A DNA stretch of 64,000 nt from Paenibacillus hamazuiensis (GTDB lineage: Bacteria > Bacillota > Bacilli > Paenibacillales > NBRC-103111), in assembly GCF_023276405.1 (NCBI RefSeq), contig NZ_JALRMO010000001.1:2480001-2544000 (forward strand), in the 5' to 3' direction. Within the stretch, counting starts at the first letter, position 1; each line of letters begins with the position of its first letter. Position numbers and translations under genes: made by a program. The notes under the pieces were generated by a model. That model ran no database searches and was not told the origin of the DNA. It worked only from the letters and a program-made list of their open reading frames with translations. Of this stretch, positions 16,124 through 23,708 are shown one piece after another.

Positions 16124-16813
16124 TCATTTTACCGACAGCAAAGCGTTCTCGACCTGGGCGAAGTGCTTCGCCATCGTTGCTGCGGCCAGATTCGGATCTC
16201 TGTCGCGGATCGCTTCGAACAGCTTCTTGTGCTCCTCAAACAGCTTACCGGCCGTATCCTTCCCGCTGTAGAGCCAAAGCTTGCGGCTGATCTCGATGGT
16301 GCGGAACATCGCCTCGGAGATGTGTATCATCATCGTTTCCAGAATCGCGTTGCCAGTCGCTTTGGCGATGGCGAGATGAAAGTTCGTATCGTAAATCCGG
16401 CTGATCTCTTCGCTGTTGGCGGCGTTGCGCATTTGCCCGATGATTTTGCTTAAGTTTTCGACGTCTTCGGCGGTCCGGTGCTTGGCAGCCAGCTCGGCTG
16501 CTCCGACCTCGAGGATCTTACGCACCTGGAGCACCTGCGAAAGCTCGGTGTTCGAATTTTGCAGCGATTCCGGCATGGCCGGAGGCTCGAGCCCGGGCTT
16601 CTTGACGTAAGTGCCTCCACCCTGCCGGGATTCGACCAGATCGAGCGCCTTCAGATGGCTGAGCGCCTCGCGCACCGTCGAGCGTCCCACACGGTATTGC
16701 GCCGCCAGCCGGTCGATTGTGTCCAGCTTCTCTCCCGGCTTGATCAGTCCCGCTTCGATAATGCGCCGAAGCTCGTCCGTAATGATTTCGTAATTTTTCT
16801 TCTGTAAATTCAT
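16124..16813 (-). CDS. GntR/FadR-subfamily transcriptional regulator in the van cluster
   Basis: A 229-residue regulator with an N-terminal winged helix (about 10-75, containing RVGRSTVREALSHL and LVESRQGGGTYV) and a C-terminal all-helical FCD domain (about 90-220). The FCD domain holds the usual metal-site histidines in YDTNFHLAIA, MMIHISEA and EEHKKLFEAI. FCD regulators typically bind organic acids such as lactate, pyruvate or acyl-CoA. The gene starts 17 nt after vanX in the same direction and precedes murG. A response to D-lactate made by VanH is an attractive guess but not shown. A 40-bp fragment of a very similar gene survives at 14903. Confidence 0.85.
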   Translation of the reverse strand: MNLQKKNYEIITDELRRIIEAGLIKPGEKLDTIDRLAAQYRVGRSTVREALSHLKALDLVESRQGGGTYVKKPGLEPPAMPESLQNSNTELSQVLQVRKILEVGAAELAAKHRTAEDVENLSKIIGQMRNAANSEEISRIYDTNFHLAIAKATGNAILETMMIHISEAMFRTIEISRKLWLYSGKDTAGKLFEEHKKLFEAIRDRDPNLAAATMAKHFAQVENALLSVK

Positions 16814-16829
16814 AGGAATCCCGGCCGGG

Positions 16830-17483
16830 TTATTTTGCTATTTGACGATTTATCGGCAAATACTTTTCACTGTCCCATGTTATAGGAAAATCAAAATAAG
16901 TATGGGGATATGGCTCAGTTTTCAATCGGTAATGCCACCATTCACATTCATATGCGATAAAACCGCTGGACTCCATGATAGAACGCAATAACCGGCGGTT
17001 TCTAGCTTCAGCTTCACCGATTTCCTTAGCTTCGTGATGGGAGATAACATCCATCAGATCAAAATCACCGCCCATCGGAACAAGAGCGCCGGTATCCAAT
17101 CGATAAAGCGTCAGATCAATTGCACTGCCACGGCTATGACTCGATTGAGTCGCTACGTAACCCTTCTTAATCATATCGGTACGGTTGATATTAGGATAAT
17201 GCTTTGATTTTGTAAGCCCATCTTCAGGCTCTTCAGACCACTGCAGAAAGCGATCCACAGCCCGTTGCGGACGGTAACCGTCCCAGAGAAGCAAGCCATA
17301 CCCAAGATCAGCTGCCTGCTCCTGTGCCGCATGCAGCGCGGAAGCCAATGCATGGGTACCGACTATACGATTGACTTCATAACCGTCGACCGGTTTTCCG
17401 GTGAAATTGTCCCATGTGGCATACTTAGCATCCCAACGAATTCCGGGGAGAACTTCATCAAGGAACACAAATCCTTTTTCCAT
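16830..17483 (-). CDS. vanX: VanX D-Ala-D-Ala dipeptidase
   Basis: A zinc-dependent D,D-dipeptidase of 217 residues that hydrolyses D-Ala-D-Ala so that only D-Ala-D-Lac feeds peptidoglycan synthesis. The zinc ligands are visible in SSHSRGSAIDLTLY (His and Asp) and EWWHY (catalytic Glu two before the third ligand His). RWDAKYATWDNFTGKPVDGY near the N terminus is nearly the same as in enterococcal VanX. It carries about 15 extra residues at the C terminus. GGAGGG before the ATG overlaps the end of the ligase gene, and the gap to that gene is four bases. Cytoplasmic. Confidence 0.96.
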   Translation of the reverse strand: MEKGFVFLDEVLPGIRWDAKYATWDNFTGKPVDGYEVNRIVGTHALASALHAAQEQAADLGYGLLLWDGYRPQRAVDRFLQWSEEPEDGLTKSKHYPNINRTDMIKKGYVATQSSHSRGSAIDLTLYRLDTGALVPMGGDFDLMDVISHHEAKEIGEAEARNRRLLRSIMESSGFIAYECEWWHYRLKTEPYPHTYFDFPITWDSEKYLPINRQIAK

Positions 17484-17487
17484 ATGC

Positions 17488-18519
17488 TTATCCCTCCATC
17501 GCTAAAGTAACAACGCGTTCAATCACATCGGCGAGCGTTAAGCCGGCGGCGGCCATCATTCTTGGATAGCGGCTGTATGAGGTGCAACCAGGCATCGTGT
17601 TGACTTCATTGAGCACGACTTGCCCGTCTTCCTGCAGAAACATATCCACGCGAGCAAGCCCGCAGCAGCCCAAAGCCCGATAAATCCGCTTCGCTGTTTC
17701 TTGTATCCGTTTCTTATCCTGATCTGAAATATCGGCTGGAACCTTGATCGTAGAGTTTTCAGAACCGTTCTCCGGATTTTGTTCCTGATGGATTCGGAAG
17801 AAGCCATGTGACAACTGAATTTGATCCACCTCACCAACAAACAAGTCGTTACCGGTTCCGAGCACTGCGCAGCCTACCTCGCTGCCGGAAATCATTTGCT
17901 CAATCAAAATTTTTGTATCATATTGCCTTGCTTTTTCGATGGCTTCCGGCAATTCATCCCTATGGCGTACCTTACTGACACCAAAAGACGATCCGGAACG
18001 GGCTGGTTTAACAAAGACGGGATAAACCAATTGCTCCGCGTCCGGTTCGTCACCTTTGTTGAATGTCAAATAGTCAGGCGTAGCGATTCCCGCGTTTCTT
18101 ACGATCACATAAGTCAAAGACTTATCCATACACAGCGCCGAGCTCTGGACATCGCAGCCTACATAGGGAATGCCGGAAAGCTCCAACAGTCCCTGCATGG
18201 CGCCATCCTCTCCCATCTTTCCATGCAAAACAGGAAAGGCAACATCCAGGCGGATGATCTTATATTCTCCCTGCTCCATCACAATCACCCCGCGGACATT
18301 TCTGTCCGGCGACAACATGGCGGGAATACAATGTCCGCTCTCCCAATTCGCATCGGGATAGTCGCAGAGCTTCCATCCGCCGGCTTTGGTTATCCCGATG
18401 TAAAGCGGATCAAATTTCTCCGGGTCAAGGTTTCTGGCGATCTCCTGTGCGGATTTTATGGAGACGTCATGTTCTTCCGAACAGCCTCCGAATAAAACGG
18501 CAATCTTGAGCTTGTTCAT
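17488..18519 (-). CDS. vanA: VanA/VanF-type D-alanine-D-lactate ligase
   Basis: A 343-residue ATP-grasp ligase that joins D-Ala to D-lactate, replacing the vancomycin target. LFGGCSEEHDVSIKSA at the start, HGKMGEDGAMQGL, and VKPARSGSSFGVSKV (ATP loop) are diagnostic. The omega-loop reads FFRIHQE, with the histidine that marks D-Lac ligases instead of the tyrosine of ordinary Ddl enzymes. The substrate loop reads NTMPGCTSYSRYP, with Cys where VanA and nearly all Ddl proteins have Phe. The start abuts the vanH stop with no gap. It is a VanA-like family member; whether it groups with VanF, VanA or a separate type needs alignment. Confidence 0.95.
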   Translation of the reverse strand: MNKLKIAVLFGGCSEEHDVSIKSAQEIARNLDPEKFDPLYIGITKAGGWKLCDYPDANWESGHCIPAMLSPDRNVRGVIVMEQGEYKIIRLDVAFPVLHGKMGEDGAMQGLLELSGIPYVGCDVQSSALCMDKSLTYVIVRNAGIATPDYLTFNKGDEPDAEQLVYPVFVKPARSGSSFGVSKVRHRDELPEAIEKARQYDTKILIEQMISGSEVGCAVLGTGNDLFVGEVDQIQLSHGFFRIHQEQNPENGSENSTIKVPADISDQDKKRIQETAKRIYRALGCCGLARVDMFLQEDGQVVLNEVNTMPGCTSYSRYPRMMAAAGLTLADVIERVVTLAMEG

Positions 18520-19482
18520 TTATCTTCTTCCCCTTTCGAATGCCAAGCAGTTCTGAATTGAGTTCTCCACGATATCTTGCAGCGCGTGATCGGTGTAAAA
18601 AGCGGTATGCGGCGTAATAATCACATTCGGCAATTTTTGCAGTCGCAGCAGCAGTTGATTATGGATCGGCTTGTTGGTACAGTCGCGATAAAATATACCT
18701 TCTTCACCTTCAACGACATCGAGTGCGGCGCCACCCAGCCTCCCAGCTTCCAGAGCCCCGACCAGCGCCTCTGTGTCAATAAGAGAACCGCGTGCGGTGT
18801 TAATAACAAAGGCCCCTTGTTTCATGCTTTCGATTCGTTTCCGGTCAAGTATATGGTATGTATCGCTATTTAGCGGCATATGGAGCGTCAGGACATCACT
18901 TTGCCGCAGCAGCTCGCTCAGAGTCACATATTCGGCCTTAGCTTGCGGATGCAAGTTGTAAGCCAGTATGCGGCATCCGAAGCCGTTTAGCCGATCAATA
19001 ACCGCCTGACCTATACGCCCTGTCCCGAGTACCCCCACCGTCATGTCGCGCAGCTCCCGTCCCGGTACAGCGCAAAGCTTGTAATCATGGACGTCTGCCT
19101 TGCATAAAACCGACTTTGCATTTCGTATGGACATGAGTATCAGCATCAAAGTAAAATCCGCTACGCTGGCCGGCGAATATGCTACATTGCCAACAGTAAT
19201 GCCAAGCTGTTCAGCCGCTTCCATGTCAATGTGATTGCAGCCTATGCTTCTTGTGGATATGTAAGCGATGCCGTTCTCTTTGAGGGCGCGAAGAGTGGAA
19301 AGATCTATTTCCGTTTTATGGTTAACGCTTATACAGCAATTGCCCGATGCCAACGCGGCGTTTTCTGCCGATACCGCGGATTGGACGATCGTCGGTTCAA
19401 CACCATAATGCGGTGAATACCTTCTGAACAAATCCGCTTCGTCCTCTTCACATCCGTAAATCGTGATTCCTTTTTTCTCCAC
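18520..19482 (-). CDS. vanH: VanH D-lactate dehydrogenase
   Basis: An NAD-dependent D-2-hydroxyacid dehydrogenase that reduces pyruvate to D-lactate for the ligase. The Rossmann motif is GVLGTGRIGQAV, the catalytic Arg lies in NTARGSLID, and the catalytic His in ITPHTAFYTDHAL. The start is taken as GTG at 19482: AAAGGATGG lies eight bases upstream, the product then begins VEKKGITIYGCEEDEAD as in VanH, and its 320 residues match the family length. An ATG at 19494 touches the ribosome site, and one at 19545 would lie inside a hairpin. It is the first gene of vanHAX. Confidence 0.95.
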   Translation of the reverse strand: MEKKGITIYGCEEDEADLFRRYSPHYGVEPTIVQSAVSAENAALASGNCCISVNHKTEIDLSTLRALKENGIAYISTRSIGCNHIDMEAAEQLGITVGNVAYSPASVADFTLMLILMSIRNAKSVLCKADVHDYKLCAVPGRELRDMTVGVLGTGRIGQAVIDRLNGFGCRILAYNLHPQAKAEYVTLSELLRQSDVLTLHMPLNSDTYHILDRKRIESMKQGAFVINTARGSLIDTEALVGALEAGRLGGAALDVVEGEEGIFYRDCTNKPIHNQLLLRLQKLPNVIITPHTAFYTDHALQDIVENSIQNCLAFERGRR

Positions 19483-19508
19483 GGGGTCAACCATCCTTTC
19501 TGCAAAAT

Positions 19509-19566
19509 AAAAAGCCTGTCTGCTTTGATAAACCCATGTTATCAAAAGCGGCCAGGCCGTTTTTTA
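19509..19566. terminator. Terminator-like hairpin between vanRS and vanH
   Basis: A long inverted repeat with AAAAAGCCTG / CAGGCCGTTTTT outer arms and GCTTTGATAA / TTATCAAAAGC inner arms around a seven-base loop. On both strands the stem is followed by a T-run, so it can act bidirectionally. On the leftward strand it ends only about 10 nt before the vanH ribosome site and lies downstream of the presumed vanH promoter, so it could act as an attenuator or as a 5' RNA stabiliser. Confidence 0.75.
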
Positions 19567-19583
19567 ATATGGAGTTGATGAAT

Positions 19584-19622
19584 TCCTAAGAAAATCCTAA
19601 CATCGGATTGAGTTTTTCCTAA
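19584..19622 (-). promoter_or_regulatory. Candidate VanR-binding direct repeats upstream of vanH
   Basis: The hexamer TTAGGA on the minus strand (TCCTAA on plus) occurs at 19584, 19595 and 19617, spacings of 11 and 22 bp, exactly one and two helical turns. OmpR/PhoB-type regulators such as VanR bind such phased direct repeats. The third copy overlaps the vanS stop codon. A TATTAA-like -10 lies at about 19564-19569, immediately before the hairpin. Confidence 0.6.
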
Positions 19623-20743
19623 TGTCTAACAGGTAAAGATACCGTAAAGGTAACTATGTTCTCTTTGCTTTGAGCCTCAATGGTTCCACCGTGCAGGGTG
19701 ACGATTTCTTTGGCGATGGACAACCCTAACCCGGAACCGCCGGTGCCCGCCGTGCGCGCTTCATCCAAGCGATAAAACTTCTCGAAAATAGCGGCCAGCT
19801 TGTCCGGTGGAATGGTATTGCCTTGATTTTGAAAAACGATCTTTATCGAACCTTCCATTTCCTCTGCAGAAATAACGATTTCCGTGTTGGGGTAGCTGTA
19901 GGCGGCCGCGTTTTTCAGAATATTATTGAAGACCCGCGCCAGTTTCACCGGGTCGCCGTACACCGTCAAATTTTCGTCTGCGTGAAGTACAGTGGTATTT
20001 CCTTTTTCGGATAAGATCGGATAAAACTCGTCTGCCATTTGCACAAGCATGTAGTAAAGGTCTATCGTTTCCTTTTCCAGCTTGATTTGCTGCAAGTTGT
20101 ACCGGGTGATTTCAAAAAACTCGTTGATTAGTTTCTCCAAGCGATAGGCTTTGTCGAGAGTAATGTGAGTATATTTGGCTCTCTTCTCCATGGGCATATC
20201 GGGAGCCTCGTCCAATAAACTCAAGTAACCTATAACCGATGTAAGCGGAGTCCTGATGTCGTGGGCCAAATAAACGACCAAATCATTTTTGCGCTGCTCC
20301 GCTTCCTGAGCAGCCTTTTTCTGTCTTTGCAGCTGGTCCTTTATGGTATTCAGACGATTTTCCATGAAATCCATCTCCGGGGAGAGGGATATTCTATCCT
20401 CCGAATCTTCCACAAGCCGATCCATGCCGGAGCTGATTTCATCAAAATATTTTGTGAACCACGAGATAAAGAACCGGGAATGAATGACCAGCAAAACCAA
20501 AGTCAAAAGAAACAGAATGATTTCTATGTTATTGCGAAATACTAACTGATAGATTTGCTGTGCAGCGGAATTATCCAGATCAAAAGTATCAATCAGAAAT
20601 TGAACGATGCGATCTCCAATCTGTCCACGTAGAATATCCCGCAACAAAAAAACGGTAACGACAGCGGAAACCGTAATCAGCAGCATCTGTAAAAAAGCTT
20701 TTTGCTTCAACCTTGCATAATTGCCCTTCTTATTGCTTTTCAA
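19619..20743 (-). CDS. vanS: VanS sensor histidine kinase
   Basis: A 374-residue membrane kinase. Two N-terminal membrane segments (about 18-35 and 75-92) enclose a short extracellular loop, as in VanA-type VanS, which has no large sensor domain. A HAMP-like linker is followed by the H box YLAHDIRTPLTSVIGYLS and by N, G1 and G2 boxes (NILKNAAAYSYPN, then GGSGLGLSIAKEI). The phospho-acceptor His and the ATPase core are intact. The start is a TTG overlapping the vanR stop by 14 nt. It would phosphorylate VanR when glycopeptides or cell-wall damage are sensed. Confidence 0.95.
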   Translation of the reverse strand: MKSNKKGNYARLKQKAFLQMLLITVSAVVTVFLLRDILRGQIGDRIVQFLIDTFDLDNSAAQQIYQLVFRNNIEIILFLLTLVLLVIHSRFFISWFTKYFDEISSGMDRLVEDSEDRISLSPEMDFMENRLNTIKDQLQRQKKAAQEAEQRKNDLVVYLAHDIRTPLTSVIGYLSLLDEAPDMPMEKRAKYTHITLDKAYRLEKLINEFFEITRYNLQQIKLEKETIDLYYMLVQMADEFYPILSEKGNTTVLHADENLTVYGDPVKLARVFNNILKNAAAYSYPNTEIVISAEEMEGSIKIVFQNQGNTIPPDKLAAIFEKFYRLDEARTAGTGGSGLGLSIAKEIVTLHGGTIEAQSKENIVTFTVSLPVRH

Positions 20744-21434
20744 TTTTATAGCCGACCCCCCATACGGTCTTGATATACTTTGGGTTTTCTACAGTATCGC
20801 CCATTTTTTCACGCAAGTGACGGATATGAACGGTGATCGTATTGTTGCTTTTGCTGTAATACTCGTCCTTCCAAATCTCCCGAAATAGTTCCTCGGCACT
20901 TACCACGCTGCCCTTTCGTTCCAGTAATATGCGGAGTATGGAAAACTCGGTGGGTGTCAGCTCGAGCGGTTTTTCATTCAGGAGGCACTCATGCGAGTTT
21001 ACATTCATAACCAAACCGGAATGGACGATTACAGGGTCGGCAGCAAGCGCAGACTGCATCGTGTTGTATTTTTTATAGCGCCGCAGCTGTGCTTTTACAC
21101 GCGCTACCATCTCAAGCGGACGGAACGGTTTTGTGATGTAGTCGTCGGCACCCAAGGTGAGCCCCGTAATTTTATCCGTCTCTTCATCTTTGGCCGTCAG
21201 CATAATGATGGGATATGTATGCCGTTCCCGTATTTTCTGGCAAAGCGCAAAACCATTGATATCCGGCAGCATAATGTCCAGAATGGCAAGGTCAAGCTCC
21301 GTCGTTTCAATGCAGGAAAGAGCTTCCTTTGCGGCATAAAACTTGAGCACTTCATAATTTTCATTTCGCAGATACACTTCTACTAAATCCGCTATTTCAT
21401 GCTCATCGTCAACAATGAGAACTTTAGCGCACAT
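20730..21434 (-). CDS. vanR: VanR response regulator
   Basis: A 234-residue OmpR-family regulator that should activate vanRS and vanHAX. The receiver domain has the acidic pocket VDDEHE, the phospho-acceptor Asp in LAILDIMLPDINGF, and KPF. The C-terminal winged helix includes LTPTEFSILRILLERKG and TVHIRHLREKMGD. The layout and wording are those of VanA/VanF-type VanR. It precedes and overlaps vanS. Phased CTTAT-type repeats at 21507-21540 upstream could be its own binding sites. Confidence 0.95.
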   Translation of the reverse strand: MCAKVLIVDDEHEIADLVEVYLRNENYEVLKFYAAKEALSCIETTELDLAILDIMLPDINGFALCQKIRERHTYPIIMLTAKDEETDKITGLTLGADDYITKPFRPLEMVARVKAQLRRYKKYNTMQSALAADPVIVHSGLVMNVNSHECLLNEKPLELTPTEFSILRILLERKGSVVSAEELFREIWKDEYYSKSNNTITVHIRHLREKMGDTVENPKYIKTVWGVGYKIEKQ

Positions 21435-21506
21435 GATTTCAGCTCCTTTTCAGACAAAACCTTGGCATCCTACTATTTTACTAAATTCGGTAACTTTATT
21501 TATGAT

Positions 21507-21540
21507 TTTTCGCATGAGAAATTATTAAGATTTTCATAAG
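21507..21540 (-). promoter_or_regulatory. Candidate vanR promoter with phased repeats
   Basis: On the minus strand three 11-bp units follow one another: CTTATGAAAAT, CTTAATAATTT and CTCATGCGAAA. This phasing resembles OmpR/PhoB-type sites and suggests autoactivation by VanR. A TAAAAT -10-like element lies about 30 bp further downstream, near 21478. Confidence 0.4.
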
Positions 21541-21566
21541 GCCGCTTTACCCATAATACAGAAAAA

Positions 21567-21632
21567 GCCGCGATTTACACGGCGTATTTAATGAGACAAT
21601 GTTGTTGTCACCCGACCCGACTTGTAACGGAA
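21567..21632 (-). repeat. Dispersed hairpin repeat, copy B (vanZ terminator)
   Basis: GCCGCGATTTACACGGC plus about 48 bp matching copy A (ATGAGACAATG, then TTGTCACCCGACCCGACTT). Read leftwards, the hairpin is followed by TTTTTC and so resembles a rho-independent terminator, placed about 100 bp beyond the vanZ stop. Confidence 0.65.
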
Positions 21633-21738
21633 CGCAGCACGTCACACCTGCCGGACTACGTATTCAGAGCCATAGAACCCTGTTGAGGGGAGCGATATGT
21701 TTGTGGAGGGCATCATCTCGCATATGCAATATAGATAT

Positions 21739-22305
21739 TCAGAGGCGCAATCTCACCACGAATAAATAATATAATAAAACAGGTAATCCAATTGCTGATA
21801 GTATTGTGATTGCTGTACGTACTTTTTTCTCATCTCGTAGTATAAACAATAAAAACTTATACCCTACAATACCAACTAATCCACCGAAACAATTTAAAAT
21901 TATGTCATCAATGTCTGATGCTCCAATGCCTAAAAGCCCCTGAATGATTTCAATAAATAAACTCACTATGAATATAAATAGCAAATTGATTATTACTCTT
22001 TTATCGGTTTTGAATAATGATAAATATGTGCCAAGAGGAATAAAGATCATTATATTGCCAGCCACATTGGCAAACGCGAAATTTTTTATAGTGGCAGAGC
22101 TGGTAAATATATATTCCTTTATACTGTAAAAAGGAATGAGATTGATTGACCTGTTTAAAGTCCTTTGACTATTTAACAAATCAAAAAGCGAAACTCTTGA
22201 TAAGAACAATAACTTAAATAAAAAAAGGATGTAACAAATGAAAACTCCATATAAAAAGACTGTTTCAATTCTCTTTAGTTTATTTATAATACTTCCATTT
22301 TTCAT
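21739..22305 (-). CDS. vanZ: VanZ-family membrane protein
   Basis: A 188-residue VanZ-family protein with about five hydrophobic segments. The family hallmarks are visible in NLIPFYSIKEYIF, the segment NVAGNIMIFIPLGTYLSL, and IEIIQGLLGIGASDIDDI followed by NCFGGLVG. VanZ proteins give low-level teicoplanin or lipoglycopeptide resistance by an unclear mechanism. The start at 22305 is preferred to an ATG further upstream because of the AGAAGGCGGG just before it. AT-rich. It lies upstream of vanR with a terminator-like repeat between, so it is probably a separate transcript. Confidence 0.88.
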   Translation of the reverse strand: MKNGSIINKLKRIETVFLYGVFICYILFLFKLLFLSRVSLFDLLNSQRTLNRSINLIPFYSIKEYIFTSSATIKNFAFANVAGNIMIFIPLGTYLSLFKTDKRVIINLLFIFIVSLFIEIIQGLLGIGASDIDDIILNCFGGLVGIVGYKFLLFILRDEKKVRTAITILSAIGLPVLLYYLFVVRLRL

Positions 22306-22510
22306 TTCTTCCCGCCTTCTCTCTGACCTCATTCGATTAACCACTTAATGGTAGAAATAGAGATCCTTCAATACGTATTAACCCCTGAAGAAGTCAAACG
22401 ATTTGTTCAAAGGTTCTCATTTCCTCTTTTTATCATATTTTATTACATTTAAACTCAATAAATTTAATTTCTTCTTGTGCGGCACTGACTCCTGCTTTTA
22501 AGAAAAAATA

Positions 22511-22539
22511 AAGAGCTGCAGCAATGAACTGCAGCTCTC
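22511..22539 (-). terminator. Terminator downstream of DUF1259 gene
   Basis: AGAGCTGCAG and CTGCAGCTCT flank a seven-base loop. On the minus strand a T-run (TTTATTTTTT) follows. It lies about 20 nt after the stop codon at 22560. Confidence 0.85.
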
Positions 22540-22559
22540 CGTAATATTGAAGCTCTTTA

Positions 22560-22982
22560 TTAACCTAAGAAAGCAATAGAACGTTTTACTTTCCTTGCAA
22601 ATGCGATGGGATTGTCAATGGACTCCCAGTGAATATACATAAGACGCGGCTTCTCATTAAGCCAGTGATTATGAACTGCCGTTACTTTAATCCCGTTTCT
22701 GCGAAGGTTTGACAGCAAACGATTGACTTGGTTTTGGAATAGCGCCGTTTCCCCCAAACAAAGTGCTCGTCCCGATTTATCCAGCGATTCAAACGAAAAC
22801 AATTGGTAACGGACCAATGGGGATGTTGTACGTCTACCTAAAATAGTGGCATTGATTCTTCTATTTCTAGAGACAAAACAAACCGGCCCCTTAGTAATTT
22901 CATGCTCTGTTCCACCCAAAATGGTTGAAAATTGATTGCATAGTTTTTTAAAACGGGGACTTACGACCACTTTTTCCGTCAT
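22560..22982 (-). CDS. DUF1259-family protein, copy 1
   Basis: A 140-residue soluble protein resembling DUF1259 (LpqO-like). Diagnostic stretches are FSFESLDKSGRALCLGET, then QNQVNRLLSNLRRNGIKV and TAVHNHWLNEKPRLMYIH. The histidines in HNHW and the glutamate of GET look like possible metal ligands. Start chosen at 22982 because AAAGGATGG precedes it. A very similar gene lies immediately upstream at 23039, so this is a tandem duplication. Function of the family is unknown to me. Confidence 0.75.
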   Translation of the reverse strand: MTEKVVVSPRFKKLCNQFSTILGGTEHEITKGPVCFVSRNRRINATILGRRTTSPLVRYQLFSFESLDKSGRALCLGETALFQNQVNRLLSNLRRNGIKVTAVHNHWLNEKPRLMYIHWESIDNPIAFARKVKRSIAFLG

Positions 22983-23038
22983 ACGAATCCATCCTTTCAT
23001 AAATGAAGTGAACCTACAGCTCCAAACTGAGCAGCCAA

Positions 23039-23458
23039 TTAACCCAAGAATGCAATGGATTCTTTGGTTCTTTTTGCAAATACAACCGGATTCATTATGG
23101 CTTCCCAGTGCATATACATTAATCGAGGGTTTTCTTTAAGCCAGTGGTTATGAAGCGCTGTCACTTTTATTCCGCGTTTTCGGAGATTCGACATCAAGCG
23201 ATTCACCTGATTTTGATGAACGGCAGTCTCGCCCAAGCACAGTGCGCGCCCCGACTTATCGAGCGATTCAAAGGAGAACATTTGCATTTGAACTAACGGG
23301 GAGCGCGTTCTTCTTCCTAGGATCGATTCCTTTAAGTTCGTCATTCGCGTGACAAAACAAACCGGACCTTTTTCAATTTCCGATTCGCCTCCCAAGATTT
23401 TTCCGAATTGCATACAAAGCCTTTTAAATCGTGGACTTACCTTCACATTTTCCGCCAT
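23039..23458 (-). CDS. DUF1259-family protein, copy 2
   Basis: A 139-residue paralogue of the gene at 22560, alignable along its whole length (for example FSFESLDKSGRALCLGET and TALHNHWLKENPRLMYMH). Start at 23458 follows GGAGGAGG. The two genes are 56 nt apart and share a direction, so they are probably one transcript ending at the hairpin at 22511. A third, broken copy lies on the opposite strand at 24519-24617. Confidence 0.75.
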   Translation of the reverse strand: MAENVKVSPRFKRLCMQFGKILGGESEIEKGPVCFVTRMTNLKESILGRRTRSPLVQMQMFSFESLDKSGRALCLGETAVHQNQVNRLMSNLRKRGIKVTALHNHWLKENPRLMYMHWEAIMNPVVFAKRTKESIAFLG

Positions 23459-23656
23459 ATGAATCCTCCTCCATCGTAGTACAACATAACGTATGTTAAA
23501 CGACGGAAAATGAATTGGACGAGACACTATTGCTTTAAAAATATGCGTTTAGTCCGAATACCGATCATACTTCAATAATGAGGGAATGTAAGAAAACCCA
23601 GCATCAAGATCGTTGCTAGGTCCTTTTGTATGCAACTTTATCCCATAAATAAAAAA

Positions 23657-23700
23657 GCCGCGATTTACGCGGCATTTAACGAGACAGTATTACATAAAAA
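23657..23700 (-). repeat. Dispersed hairpin repeat, copy C (terminator)
   Basis: GCCGCGATTTACGCGGC followed by ATTTAACGAGACAG, matching the first part of copies A and B before diverging. On the minus strand it is followed by TTTTTTATTT, a good terminator for the secreted-protein gene that ends at 23709. Confidence 0.7.
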
Positions 23701-23708
23701 ATTATTTA

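Noticed and set aside
21696-21764. 22-codon rightward frame after GAGGGG between copy B and vanZ
   Set aside because: Has a ribosome-like site, but the peptide is too short and runs over the vanZ 3' end; no signal-peptide or pheromone features.
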